Shown piece after piece: positions 29,745 through 41,291 of a stretch of DNA of 64,000 bases (the stretch's first letter is position 1; each line of letters starts with the position of its first letter). Both the position numbers and the translations under genes were made by a program. The stretch is from Caecitellus pseudoparvulus (lineage: Eukaryota > Bigyra: Bicosoecida). Location of the stretch: NCBI GenBank assembly GCA_965644315.1, contig CBFFRQ010000068.1, positions 496,001 to 560,000 of the forward strand, read 5' to 3'. Under the pieces are notes generated by a model, which did not search any database, was not told the origin of the DNA, and saw only the letters and a list, made by a program, of their open reading frames with translations.

Positions 29745-32700
29745 CTTTCAGTGGCACCACCCTGCGCATCGGCTTCGCAACACAGGTATCCTTCGAAGCT
29801 GAGGGCCAGGAAGATTCGTTCCAGGTTGATGTCTCGCCGTCAGCGCTTGCGGAGGCAGCGGGCAAGCACTTGCAGCTGCCCGGCAAGGCTGGCGCCGCGT
29901 TGTGGATCACAGGTGCCATGGCAGCAGGCGAACCAGCCGCCGCAACGGGGCTCAGCGTCAGCGTGCAGGCAGAGAGCGCAGCATCTTCGCTACCAGCATT
30001 TGTCAGCATTGAGCGCGCGGGGGAAGATGGCAGTGGCAGCATGTGTCTGGGCCGCTCACTGCCTGCCCGGGAGCTGGACGCGGATGGCATCGCCGTCTTT
30101 CAGCCCTTCGTCCTCACCAACAGCTCCAAGGGGCCCCTGGTCATTGCCATGCATTCGTTGGATGGCGGCAGTGACTCGTCCTCCCTCCTCTCGCTTCCCT
30201 TGTCACGCGACCCAGCCTCTGGCACTCTAGGCGTGGGAGGGGCCGGTGACGACGCCCCCACTCCGCTGCAGCTGACGAGCCAGCCCTGCCACCTGCTGCC
30301 ATCCGCCTCGCCACAAACGCCACCCAAGCCTGGCAAGGCGCCAGCGCCACCCCCTGCGCCTGCCGCTGACTCGGGCAAGCCGCCTTCCCCCAAGGACAAC
30401 GCGCCTCCCGGCAGGCCCCCTGCTCCACCCGGTGTCAGCATGGGCGCACCCAGCAGCCCAGCACCCAGTGGGGCGCTGCCCAAGCCTGCAGCTTCAGGGC
30501 CTGACTTGGCTAGGAGCGGCGGCCCCAAGGCTGGGGTGGCCCCGCCGCCTGGCACTTCTGCTACGCCTTCCCCCCTGGGAGGCGTGACGCCCAACAGGGC
30601 CGCGGTGCCCAAGCCGGGTGCGCCAGCTGCCCCTGGGGCCCGCACACAGCGATCTGCCACGGTGCCGGCCAAGTCACAGACTCAGGTGCCCGAGCCCGGC
30701 CCCAGCGCATCTGTGACGCCCCCTCCTCGACCGGGCTTCAAGCGGATCGGTGGCAGGCCGAAACCCATCACGCCAGACGCTGTGAACGGCGGCGGGCCAG
30801 GCACTCCCAAGGCTCCCGCCCCAGCCCCCACTACTGCATCCAAGCCACCCCAGGCGCCTGGCAGTGCCTCCAAGAAAGCCACCCCCGAAGGGGGCAAGGT
30901 GTCCAGGCCCGCGCCCCCGAAAGGCAGGTCCCGCCGCCTCAGTGATGCCATGGGCAAGTTCGCGCCCGCCGCCCCCTCATCATCATCCTCCTCTGCACCT
31001 GAGCCTGCGCCGGCACCTGCGCCTGCACCCGCGCCTGCACCTGCGCCGGCGATTGAGGGCGATGTCTCGGAGCCTGTGGACGCTGTTGCACCGTCTGAGC
31101 CAGAGGCTGAAGCACCTGCGGCACCTACCCCTGCACCCCGACCCAAGAAACCTCGAGGTAGCAAGATGTCTCCCGTGGCAGAGGGCACAGAGCCCCAACC
31201 TGAGGATGATGCGGAGGGGGCTGGAGCCGACATTCCGACGCTGGCCCAGCCTCCCCCACGCAAGGCGCACCCTCAGCTGCGACCCCGTACAGATGAGCAG
31301 GGCCAGCGCAAGCCTTTTTGGAACCCCGATGCTCCGGCTCCCGAAGCCAGCGATACGTCCGCACAGCAAGCGGCTGGCACAGCTGGCGCCCCAGCAGATG
31401 GCGCGCAGAGCGCCCCGGCAGGAGACGCGCCCGGCACCAACACGCCGCCGAGTGCTGCCGCGCCCCAAACTCCGGCGCCCCATGCCCGAGGCAGCGACCC
31501 CAGCGAGAGCGCGTTCACAGGCCCCACCGCCACGCTGGCCCTCATCGCAGGCAGCCAGGGCAAGAGTGACGCAGTGCTGCCTGCGACGGCCACCCGGGAG
31601 GCGGCTGCGCACCGCGCTGCCTCCCTCGCAGCCGTCTCCGCAGACGCGCTCACTGCCCTGCATGGCAATTTGCAGCGCGATGCGTCGTCGCTTGGCAGCA
31701 CCACCCTGGTCCTGGGGGGAAGCTCTTGGGCAAAGGCGCCAGGGCAGGGCTCCTCTCCCGGCAGCCGCCTTACCTTTTCGAGCCCCCCCGTGCACCCCCT
31801 CGTGCAGGAGGGAATGCAAGGGGGCCAGACGCTGTGGGTGCCGCCTGACACGGCCAACGCTGCCGCCCATGCTGGCACCCCCGGTCCGCCCAACGTGCCC
31901 CCGCCTGTCGCAGCCGCGACGCAGGACGCAGCCTTCCTCGCACGTGCCGATGCCGAGCCCGAGCCAGCCAGCCCATGGACTGCCCATGCAGGCACGCCTC
32001 GCTTCCCGCCCCCCCACGGGGCAGGCGGGGGGAGCCCACCCGAGGACGGCCACAGCGTGGACAGCACTGGCAGTGGCGGGCAACCGGGTGAGAACAGCAA
32101 CCATGTCGTTGACGTGGCCGTGGTGGGGGCGGGGTTGCAGGGCGCTGGCGGAACACACTTTGTGCCTAACCCAGCAGACCCCCTGCAAACAGCAGGCCAG
32201 CCTCGGCGTCAGGCACAGCAGCAGTCCCACGAGCCCCAATTGCTGGGCGGCGGTGCCTTGCTGCTGGAGGACAAGCGTCAAGCCACCCCAGCACACATCG
32301 TGGCACTGACAGGGAGCAGCGGTGGGCCCACCGAGCGGCGCCTGGACTGGGAGTGTGCTCTGGCCCACCTGCAGTCCCGGGCAGGGGAGTTGGAGGGCCT
32401 GTACAAGGACCTGCACAGCGAAGGGGCAGGGCGGGCGGCTGACCAGGCAGCCCACGCCCAGACAGGCGGTGTGCCTGCCGGACCAGGGTTCCCCACTGTG
32501 GACCCCGACGCCGACGGGCGCCTGTTCGTGCCCGGCCTCGCGCCGCCCTACTTCCCCACGCGGCAGTGGCTGGCAGACCAGGGCGATGCAGCGAAAAACC
32601 CGGCCCGTGCTACCCGTCTAGGGCGCACTGGCGTGCCCCACCTCACGCGTGAGCACCTGGACCTGACTGAGGCAGGACATGACGACGGCGGCGGCTCCAC

Positions 32701-35407
32701 GCTGGGTGGGCAGCCAGTGCACCCGCACGTGGCCGAAGCTGGGCAAGGGGCATTCCGCTGCCCCCGCGCAGGACCCCCCTCCCCGACGCCCCAACAGGCG
32801 GAACAGCTGGCGCAAGCTGCCTCTCTGCGTGCAGCCCGGGTGCTGGCCCTGGAGGCGGAGCCCGCCCCCGAGTCGCCGACGTCTGCCCAGTCCCCCCCCA
32901 GACACGGCGCCGTTGGGGATGCAGGGGCTGATCCCCGTGTCCGGGACAGCCCATCAGCAGCCCTTGATAGGGTCAAGCCCAGACGCAACATGTCTCCCGT
33001 GTCAGTGCGAGCTCTGGCACTGGGCAGGCGAGGCCTTGCCCACTCAGCGCCCTCCAGCGACCAGGCATGGTTCAGCAGCACCCCCGCCGCACTGCGGGCG
33101 CTGCTGCAGCGACGCACGGCAGAGGGGCAGGAGCGCAGCGTCGCCGCGGCGGCCGTGCTGCTGGGCTCCTCGGGGCCCCATGGGCCCGCAGAGGGCCACA
33201 TTCGGCGGACAGAAGGCCTCGAGCAGCTGCTGGCGCCACCTTCTCCGGGCGCGGCCCTGGCCCTCTCCGTGCCCAAGGTGCAGCCTGGTGCCATCTCCCT
33301 TGCCCTGACGCACGTGCTGCACGCGGTGTGGCGCACGTCAGTGGGCGTCGTGCGCGGCGACCTGAACGCATGTGCTGACGAGCTGCAGGCTGCCATGGCG
33401 GAGATGGGCGCCGTGGAGTACGACGTCGCTGCCTCAGTCGGGCGGCGCCTGGGCGAGAACGCCGAGCTGGACAGCGCCGCCCAGGACCGGGGCTTGCACC
33501 GCCCGGCACACATGGGCTCAGCTGCCGTGCCTGCCCACGGCGTCATCGCCAGCGACATGACGGTGTCGCAGCTGGAGCACTTCGCCCAGGAGGCAGGGGC
33601 GCTGCTGGCAGAGGTGCGGGACGAGGAGGACGCTGACGAGGCGGTGGGCACGCCCGCTGTGGCCCGCGCCGTGACGGCTCTGGCAGGTGTCCTGGAGCGC
33701 GAGGCCAGGAGCCGCATCGTGGCGGCAGTGCAGGCCGTCAACGACACCCTGCGCAAGCTGCGCCTGGTGCGCACGGGTCTGGACGCCAAGGTGCACGCTT
33801 CCCGGGAGGAAGCGGACGCCCTGCAGCAGCGGCACGACGAGGTGGAGGCGCAGCTGCTGCACATGCGCGCATCATTGGACTCCATGCGGGAGCGGAGCGA
33901 TGCCGACTTCTCCGCAGCGCTGCTGGGCGTGGCACAGCAGTGCCTGGGGCTGGTGCCGTGGGACCCGCAGGTGGCTCACTTGAGCCCTCCCGGCCAGGGC
34001 GCGCTGACTGACGGCGCCGTGGACCAGCCACCCCCCCCTCCAGGTGGGGCCAGCACGCAGACTGGGGGTGAGCAGGAGCCCGCTCCCGCGCCCAGTACCC
34101 TTCAGATGCTGGGGCGTATGGCCCGGGCAGCCTGCGAGGCTCGCCAGTTGCCCAGCGCGTCCCTTGCTGGCAAGGACGCGGGCGTGTCGGAGACGGGACT
34201 GGTGCCGTCAGTTGGCGACGACGCCGACCTGCTGTCCCGGGCGGACCCTGTCCTGCGTGTGGTGGTGGACTGGCTCACCATGCCCAACACGGAGTTCCTC
34301 CGCACCAGTGCTGACAGGCAGGCGGCTGCCCTGGCAGCAGGGGAAGCAGAGGCCGCCAATTCCTGCGCGGCGAAGTACTCTGCTGCCATTGAGCAAGAGC
34401 GCCAGCGCCGTGATGCAGCAGTGCAGACCTTGCGAGAGGAGGGCAGGGCTGCCGAGGCTTCAGCGGCAGCCGCCGTGCAAAAGCCAGAGGCCTCCCGCAC
34501 TGCCAGCAGACTGCACGAGCTGGAGGAAGACATCGAAGCCCTGTCTTCCCAGGCGGCCGCCCTGCGTGCTCGCATCGCGGCTGCAGATGCCCGCACGGCT
34601 GCCACGAAGGAGGCCTGTGACGACTTGCTGCGCCTGGACATCAAGAAGACTGCAGTACGGCGCCTGTGGCAGGACTGCGAGCACCGCCTGCGGGCGGTGC
34701 GTGCGCAGGTGTCCTCTGCCGTGCGCAGCTCCAGCGAGGGACTGGGCATGGACACAGACTTGCTGGCCCACTTTTCCCTCCTGCTGGGGGTGTCCAATCA
34801 TGACTCTCGCCAGAAGTTCCTGCTCAGCGTCTTGCGGGAGGCGCCATTCAGCAAGCCCTTCCACCGCCGCCTCGTGGAGGTGCAAGGGGAGGTGTCGGGC
34901 ATAGCCAAGGCTAATGCGGACCGCCTGGAGGCTGCGGCGCTGGCGGTGGCCAGGGCCCGCCAGGAGGCAGAGGAGGCTCGCCTGGCGCAGCAAGAGCAGG
35001 GCATGACCAGCCCCACCTCCAAGTGGCGCGGGACTCCCCTCAAGTATCGCGTCCAAGCCCTCAAGACGCCTCTCCCAGCGTCCATGCTCCTGTTTTCCCC
35101 TGAGAATGGCAGCGGTGTCCCGAGCGTGGCAGGGAGTGACGAGGCAAGTCAGGACACCTCCGAAGGCGCATCTTCTCCGCGCAAGGCTGATGTGCTGGCT
35201 GTGCGGCGGCTGCGGGATCGAGTGCGTGCTGCAGCGACAAAGCACATCTTTGACCCTGACGATGGTAGCAGCTCAGGTGGGTCACCTCCTTCAGCAGCAC
35301 AAGCTGCACTTGAAGTGTCTCCGGCGAGCCCAAGCGTGTTGTCGGCAGTGGAAGCGAGCCGCGCCATGCGGCTGCAGGCAGCGGAGCACCGGCGACTTCT
35401 GCGTTGA
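29745..35407 (+). CDS. Large proline-rich/coiled-coil protein (protein A of an inverted paralogous pair; 5' exon unresolved)
   Basis: About 1,886 residues from the presumed acceptor at 29744. Frame evidence starts upstream of the first methionines with GTTLRIGFATQVSFEAEG, a beta-rich segment. Residues about 130-480 are Pro/Ala-rich with an (AP)n run. A motif follows: FSSPPVHP, then GGQTLWVPP (about 31770-31850). Next is RRLDWECALAHLQSRAGEL near 32336-32394. From about 33270 to the end the protein is mainly coiled coil, with a short ordered tail (PFSKPFHRRLVEVQGEV, 34852-34902). The same landmarks recur in order in the convergent gene at 35410-38460, so the two are probably paralogues. A cytoskeletal or ciliary structural role is plausible from architecture only. 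The family is not recognised. Confidence 0.75.
30997..31050 (+). repeat. Ala-Pro dipeptide-coding microsatellite
   Basis: Imperfect hexanucleotide repeat of the type GCGCCT/GCACCT within the large coiled-coil gene, encoding alternating Pro-Ala about nine times. It is preceded by a serine run. The repeat keeps the frame and probably forms an extended linker. Confidence 0.85.
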
Positions 35408-35409
35408 AT

Positions 35410-38400
35410 TCACTCATACTCCTCAGGGGAAGCACCGGGGCTGCAGCTGGTCTGACGGCCAGACGCATTCATGGCATGCACTGCTAGCATGGCTGAGTGC
35501 ACTTCCTTCAGCGCCTTGTGGAACCTGGGCGAATGTGGCGACGAGCGAATGGAGTCACACATGGCTCTCTGCACTACCCGCTGTCGCACAGGACTGCTGC
35601 CCACACTCAGTCGGGCAGCTTCTCGCTTGCTGCACAAAGCAGCTTCCTCTTGAGCCTTCGCATCTTGAAGCGCTTGCAGCTTGGAATCAACTGCTTGCAA
35701 TCGAAGAGAGGCCGCGCGAACTTGTCGCTGACGCAGCTGCCACTTTTGCCAGGGAGCAGCAGCCCGAGCCCTTGCTTCTGCACGTAACTCCCGAGTCATC
35801 GTCTGCAGCGCCTCTTCCTCAGCACGGTGCAGGGCAGAGATGGCCTCGCTCTCAGTCTGCCTGCCTTCTGCCATCACTCCTCGAAAGGCGGCTGCACACG
35901 CTTCCCGTGTCGAATCTCTCGCTGATGCGATGGCTGCGCTGCGCAACTCATCAATGCACGCAGGCAGGTCGTCTTCTGAACTGCCCAGCGCGCGCAAGAG
36001 ACCCAGTCGCGATGGACTGCTCGCCTTGAGTGTCGCCTCCGACGAAGTCAACGTGCCCGACCCAAGACCTCTGCCGTATCGCTCAGATGCCACGCAAAGC
36101 AGGCGAGCGGGCGACCCTGCTGAGGCTGCCTGTACCACCTTTTCGCTCTCAAGCAGCAACTCTTCAGCTGCTTCGTGGTTCTGGGCGAGGTGCACAGCAG
36201 ATGCTTCTTCCCGTGTTCTGTCCATCTCGGCCTGCAGTGCAATGCGGTCAGCTCTGAGACCCTCCAGCACCCTGCGGGAGGCGAGGACCTCAGCTTCCAG
36301 CTCGCGCCGTGTGTGTTGGAGCTGGCTTAACTTGTGACGCAATGCTTGAGCGTGTATGAACCGACTTTCTCGAAGAATCGCCAACCAGGCCCCGCCAGCC
36401 ACGCGCAGTAAGTTGCCCTCCCGCTCAGTCAGCACATCTTCGGCTACCGTGTCGGGCACAACTTGCGATTCGCTCTCCATGTTTGCCTGCAGCTCTCGGT
36501 CTTGCAGCGAACTTCCTAGTGGCTTGAAGTGAAGCCACCGGTCTGTTTCCGTGTCAGCCAGCCGTCGCGCCTCATGGCCGCCCAACTCGGCTTCGACGCT
36601 GTTCACTTCATGTGCAGCGGCTTGCAGGGAGTCAGACACTTGCAGCACCTGCTGCACCAGGAGGTCCACCTGGCAGGTCCATATCGTGGTCAACGCCATG
36701 CTCGTCACATCGGGTGCTTGAGGTTCAAGTGCTGCGGCCGCTGCCAGCTTCTTGGCCTGCCGGCTCACGGCCCGTGAGCTGTGCAGCGCAGGCAGCCTAC
36801 GAACGTTTGCCAGGGCCTCGCCGCTGCTTAGATCGGCACGACCACGAGAAAGTTTCTGTGCTGGAATGCCCAGGAAGGCGCAGATACCTTGCAGGTTCCC
36901 TGTCGTGATGCGGTTCGGGGCTGGAGTGTCCACGTCTCGCATGCGCCCTGCGCGGAGCAGCCGCTCTAGCGGATCTGAGGGGACCCCTGTCTGCAGGCAG
37001 CCCCACCTCGCTGCGCAAAGATGGGCATATGCCGCGTGCTCTGTGCTTTCCTCGAGGCACTGCAAGGCTCGCTGCCGCAGGGAATCCAGGTGCTGCCCCC
37101 ACTCAAGCACTCGACGTTTCGCGGGCCCGCCGACTCTCACGACTCCTGGCTGCTCGCCAAGAAGGGAATCTGCTCCTGAGGAGTCCAAGTGGCGGCGAGA
37201 TGACCGTCTGAAGTTTGGAGAGCTGTTTCCCAGCTGTTTGAGGGTGTCCCGTCGACCCAGCTGTCGAGCGGCTGTGTGGCTGTCGCTGGAAGCGACGCTG
37301 CTGGAGCTGGTGTCATCATCCGACTCTGTCCCGGCTGGCCCATTGATGTGACCGTAGCACTGACGGTCCATGGCAGCTGCTAACACAGCCATTCGTCTCT
37401 GCTGCTCAATTCCATTCTGTTCAACATCCGCACGTTGACGAGCAAGGTGGAGCTTGCGCTGGTCCACCTCAGCTGCGTAGTCCTGTTCAGCGATGATCTG
37501 GGCTGCCTCGGGTGGCACCCACACACGCTGCCCGGCAAAGACGTAAGGGGCGACAGGAACACTTGAGAAAGGGATCACCCATCCGCGCTCTGGAGAGGCC
37601 AGGACCAACTCCGACAAAGACGAAAGCGCCTCTGTGCTCTGCGCTGCTTGCGCCGCCTCTCGCTCACTTCCTGCTGACTCTGGCGGGTCTCGAGAATGCT
37701 CCTGAGCTGTGCTTTCCTTGCGTGACGGGTGACGGGTGGGAGATGGCTCCGTAAGTCTCACTGTCGCTGTTCTTGGACTTCGGGGGCGACTCCCTTGTGG
37801 GCCATGAGCTGAATCACGAGCGGCTGTGCCTCCCACAGCGCGTGCCCGGTCCATTTCTTGGACTGCTTTCCATTTCAATGAGTCGCTGCCCAACGAAACT
37901 TTCTCCAAGGCATCAGGTGATTGAGGGTGCACAGCAGAGGAGGCTATGTGTGCAGGGGTGCTACCCCTGTTGCGCGCCTGTGCCAGGCTGCGCGTGTTTG
38001 CTTCACGAAAAGACACGCGCCTCTGCGCACTGTCCGTCAAGATGTCTCCATCCCGCGCTGGCGAAAGACGCTGATCACTGCGTGCCTCTGGCAAGCACTT
38101 CTTCGCGTTGAGTGGAGTAGGTGCCGAAGGCTTTCCGCCGCTTTGAGGCGCTATGCTGAGGAGAGTTTCAGGTTCTGGGAAGTCAATGACAGGCACAGCT
38201 GCGGCTGGTAGAGAGCGCAGGCTGATGTCGGGAGCTGCAGGGACTGGAGCACAATGACTGCCTTCAGACATGTCGAACAGTCTGTACGACCAGCTTGCGC
38301 CCCTGGCTTGGCTCGCAGTCTCGCTTGCGGCGTCGTTGCGTTTCGTTGCGTTGCTTGTTGCAGCTCCTGGTGGCAACACCAGCGCAGGCAGCTTCTCACG

Positions 38401-38460
38401 CCAGCATACCACCCGCTCCAGCAGCCTCTGCATACCTGTTTGTACGTTGTAATTGTGCAT
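35410..38460 (-). CDS. Coiled-coil protein (protein B of an inverted paralogous pair)
   Basis: 1,016 residues from the ATG at 38460; the frame is open further upstream, but that stretch overlaps the 3' end of TFB4, and 38460 leaves 34 bp after the TFB4 stop. Residues about 1-330 are polar and disordered. IPFSSVPVAPYVFAGQRVWVPP lies near 37570-37508; RRVLEWGQHLDSLRQRA near 37117-37067; LQTGVPSDPLERLL follows. The second half is coiled coil (DSLQAAAHEVNSVEAEL, RHKLSQLQHTRRELEAEVLA), ending with SPRFHKALKEVHSAML. Each landmark has a counterpart in the same order in protein A. The stop codons of A and B are separated by two bases. No known domain recognised; structural role inferred only. Confidence 0.78.
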   Translation of the reverse strand: MHNYNVQTGMQRLLERVVCWREKLPALVLPPGAATSNATKRNDAASETASQARGASWSYRLFDMSEGSHCAPVPAAPDISLRSLPAAAVPVIDFPEPETLLSIAPQSGGKPSAPTPLNAKKCLPEARSDQRLSPARDGDILTDSAQRRVSFREANTRSLAQARNRGSTPAHIASSAVHPQSPDALEKVSLGSDSLKWKAVQEMDRARAVGGTAARDSAHGPQGSRPRSPRTATVRLTEPSPTRHPSRKESTAQEHSRDPPESAGSEREAAQAAQSTEALSSLSELVLASPERGWVIPFSSVPVAPYVFAGQRVWVPPEAAQIIAEQDYAAEVDQRKLHLARQRADVEQNGIEQQRRMAVLAAAMDRQCYGHINGPAGTESDDDTSSSSVASSDSHTAARQLGRRDTLKQLGNSSPNFRRSSRRHLDSSGADSLLGEQPGVVRVGGPAKRRVLEWGQHLDSLRQRALQCLEESTEHAAYAHLCAARWGCLQTGVPSDPLERLLRAGRMRDVDTPAPNRITTGNLQGICAFLGIPAQKLSRGRADLSSGEALANVRRLPALHSSRAVSRQAKKLAAAAALEPQAPDVTSMALTTIWTCQVDLLVQQVLQVSDSLQAAAHEVNSVEAELGGHEARRLADTETDRWLHFKPLGSSLQDRELQANMESESQVVPDTVAEDVLTEREGNLLRVAGGAWLAILRESRFIHAQALRHKLSQLQHTRRELEAEVLASRRVLEGLRADRIALQAEMDRTREEASAVHLAQNHEAAEELLLESEKVVQAASAGSPARLLCVASERYGRGLGSGTLTSSEATLKASSPSRLGLLRALGSSEDDLPACIDELRSAAIASARDSTREACAAAFRGVMAEGRQTESEAISALHRAEEEALQTMTRELRAEARARAAAPWQKWQLRQRQVRAASLRLQAVDSKLQALQDAKAQEEAALCSKREAARLSVGSSPVRQRVVQRAMCDSIRSSPHSPRFHKALKEVHSAMLAVHAMNASGRQTSCSPGASPEEYE

Positions 38461-38494
38461 GAATTGTGTGCTTTGGCCGAAGTTGCCTTGTGCG

Positions 38495-39609
38495 CTACAC
38501 TGAGTACTTCGCTCCGCAGAGGGGGCACACAGCTTGCGGCTGGCCAAAGGCAGCCAAGCAGCTGGTGCAGACGTGGCCAATATCCAGTGGTGTGCCCGAT
38601 ATGGCACACGTGGCGCGCAGGTCCACTGAGCGCTCTGGCAGGGTCTTCACCACCTTGCGGAGGCTGGGCAAGATGAGGAGTGCTTGCACCAGGTGCAGGT
38701 GCAAGGCGGCACGCTGCTGTTCGTCGGGAACAGACACGATGCCCCGTGAGATGTGGGCCGCCTGCTGCAGAATGGGGCAGCAAGTTTCCCCTGCTGCCAT
38801 GACGCACACGTCTATGGGGGCTTCAACCTTCAGAGCTGAGAAGGCGCAGTTGACTGCGGCGGTGTGCAGCGCTGCAGCGGTGTGCTGAGCGGAGAGGACG
38901 AGGAACCAGGGCTCCAGCCGGCGCTTCGCCCTGCTGCGCTCCAGCAGCGCATTCAATCGGAGGGAGAGCATCGAGAGAGCAGTCACGACAGTGCCCTGGC
39001 CAAGGCCGCTCGGCTGCACTTTCCGCAGCAAGACAGCCCCTGGCGGCACCGGCGAAGCAGCAGGCGAGCTTGCTGGCGAGGTCGCTGGAGTGCCTGGAAT
39101 GCCTGTGGCGGGCGAACCCACAGCGCCCCCTCCCGCCCGCGTCACAACCACCGTCCCCTTGGTGCTGCCATCGTCTGGGAGCGGCTCTGCAGTCGCGGCC
39201 AAGGCCTGCAGCCTTGAGAGTGCTGCGTCCACTGGGGCGCGGGCTTCGCTCGGCTCTGCACCTTTGCTGGACCTGGGCAGCACGAACTCCCTGTGAAGGG
39301 CGGCAGCAGATACGTGGACCAGCACAGCGCGCATGCCTGCAGCCGCATGCCACCCACGCTGTGCGGCCGTTAAATCCCACTATCGAGAGTTCGTGCGCCG
39401 GGTGCAGCAGTGCAAGCGTCAGAAGCAAGTGCCGCAGCGCAGCCAGAGATTGGGCCAGCTCAGCTGTGTGCCCGCTCCACCCATCCCCGACGTCCACGGC
39501 GACAAAAAGCCCGGGGAGAGCTGCGAAATAGGACGAAAAATCGTGTATCACAGCTTTTTGAGACGGGTCGCCTCAATCTGTCGGTGTACGGACCTGCCGT
39601 CGCAGCCAT
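38495..39609 (-). CDS. TFB4: TFIIH subunit TFB4/p34 (GTF2H3)
   Basis: Core TFIIH subunit in transcription initiation and nucleotide excision repair. Exons 39609-39594, 39520-39358 and 39290-38495 (introns 73 and 67 nt) give 324 residues (human 308). The first exon is only 16 nt and contributes MAATA. LPGLFVAVDVGDGW starts the von Willebrand A-like domain. The second splice gives ELSIVGFNGRTAEFVLP, which aligns without gaps with the human KLAVIASHIQESRFLYP. Later come VTALSMLSLRLNALLER, PWFLVLSAQ, IDVCVM and LQQAAHISRGI. The C-terminal C4 zinc finger is VCTSCLAAFGQPQAVCPLCG. An Ala/Ser/Pro-rich insert of about 40 residues sits in the middle. Without splicing the gene would look frameshifted near 39340. 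Confidence 0.92.
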
Positions 39610-39959
39610 GATGGTCCAAATTCCGCGGCAACTCGTTTGCGGGGGCGGGGTGCACAGCAATCAAGACGACGAGCAGTGCGGACACTGAAGGTGATATCAG
39701 CGTGTGTGTCATCAATTTAACTGTTCTGATATCGCGTGGGTGACGATTTTTTCTGCTCAAGTGCAGTGCTTTGACTGTGCAGCAAGTGCCCGCTCCAAAA
39801 TGATCACGCCCCAGAAGCTCAGCCCAGGGCAAAACACGGGCAGTGGTGCGCCTGATTGTAGTCGCTCGCTGGGGCTGCCTCACCTCCCATCGCACAGAAC
39901 TGAGCCATTGGCCGTGGGTCAGGGCTGGAGCGCGCATTGCGTTTCGCCTGCGTTTTGCC
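39610..39959. other. Divergent intergenic region, TFB4 / unknown membrane protein
   Basis: 350 bp between divergent start codons, with an AT-richer core around 39690-39760. Presumed bidirectional promoter; no coding segment seen. Confidence 0.45.
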
Positions 39960-41232
39960 ATGAACCAAGCACAGGAGGTGGCCAACCAGGCCAAGCAGCT
40001 GCAGTCCTGGCGTGCCACGACCGACAAAGACTTGTTTGCTGCCTGGGACTCCCCTCTTACACCCGAAAATGTCTCAACCTTTGACCAAGCCGTTGACCGG
40101 AGAGGGAACTTGAATCCAGGTAATCCGTCAAACTACTGGCGCTTCATGCATGAAGAGGTGGACACGCCCCAGCTACTTGAAACAGAGCAGCGACTGGTGC
40201 GTGGCGCGGCGTGCACCCATCCCCCTGCACAGGCTCACCCCAAGCACGTGCGCCTGTCGACAGGTTGCTACCTACAAGCACTGGCAGTTGCTGGCAGCAG
40301 GGGCCGCAGGTGGAGCGGCTGCTGCCTGGCGCTGGGCGCGGCACAGGCCAAACCTGGCCATTGGGGTTGGATTCGGGGCCCTTGTTGGTACGTGCTGCAG
40401 CCCCCTCCCCTCTGCCTGGCCGTCGCACGCCCCGCCCCCCTCCGCCCTGTGCAGTGGCCACTGCCGCGGAGGAGGTCAACACTTGGCTGGTTCGCACAGA
40501 CCCAGCTTACTCTCGCGAGCAGGCACACCGGCGGGACCGCTACCGCTTGCGCATGTACGTGTGGGACCTGGACCGCCGCAAGATCGTCTTCCCTCGTGCG
40601 TTGCCGCTGAAACGCCGCCTCGCTCACTGCGCCAGCTGGAAGCACGCCCCCTCCCCACTGCAGTTCGGTGTGTGAGCACGGTGCTTGCAGGGGCAGCCGT
40701 GGCAGGCATCATGATTGGGCTGTCCCGGCGCCCGACCATGCCCTGGCCGCGGTGGATATCTTCCGCCAAAGGCGCCGCAGACCCCACCACCACCGGCCTA
40801 CCGCGAGCCCTGCCCCAGCGCAATGCCCTGCCTTGGGGAGGCTTCCCGCCCCCTGGCACGCTCGTGCAGGAAGGCGGCAACGCCAGCATGGTGCGGGTGG
40901 GGCAGCTCGTGGAGGCGGCTGTGGAAGGGTGGCGTGCTGAGACGGGGGCGGGAGCAGCGGACTTGCCGCCGCCCAAAGAGTTCTACTTCGCACTGCGTCG
41001 CACGTACGACGCACTGGTGGAGGATGTGTACGGGGGCGCAACACAGGCGCCAGGCCGCACGCCACTGGAGGACATTGCTCCGGGGGCTGATTTGTCGTGG
41101 ATGGAGGGTGTCCTGGACGACGAGGAGGAGGAGGGGGAGGAGGGGGGTGCGAGCATTGCAGAGCAGGTGGAGGCGTGGGAGGCAGAGTACCAACTGCACG
41201 CCGGCAGCACGACCAGTGCGGAGCCCAGGTGA
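39960..41232 (+). CDS. Uncharacterised four-exon membrane protein
   Basis: Not recognised. Exons 39960-40196, 40264-40387, 40455-40595 and 40664-41232, separated by introns of 67, 67 and 68 nt, give 356 residues with consistent phase throughout. The N-terminal 80 residues are soluble (SNYWRFMHEEVDTPQLLE). A hydrophobic hairpin follows (WQLLAAGAAGGAAAAWRW, then LAIGVGFGALVVATAA), then a basic loop (AHRRDRYRLRMYVWDLDRRK), and another helix (STVLAGAAVAGIMIGL). The C-terminal half has an acidic run (EEEEGEEGG). Gly/Ala-rich helices of this sort are common in mitochondrial inner-membrane proteins, but no targeting signal is clear. The exon model rests only on splice consensus, phase and intron length. 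Confidence 0.65.
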
Positions 41233-41291
41233 TGATGTCCCACACAAGCATGCACCTGCGGCAACAGCGCCCCTTGCATTGTCCTCAGCAC

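Noticed and set aside
39290-39360. Apparent frameshift in TFB4
   Set aside because: A 67-nt GT-AG intron restores the frame and gives a gap-free alignment to the human protein over the junction.
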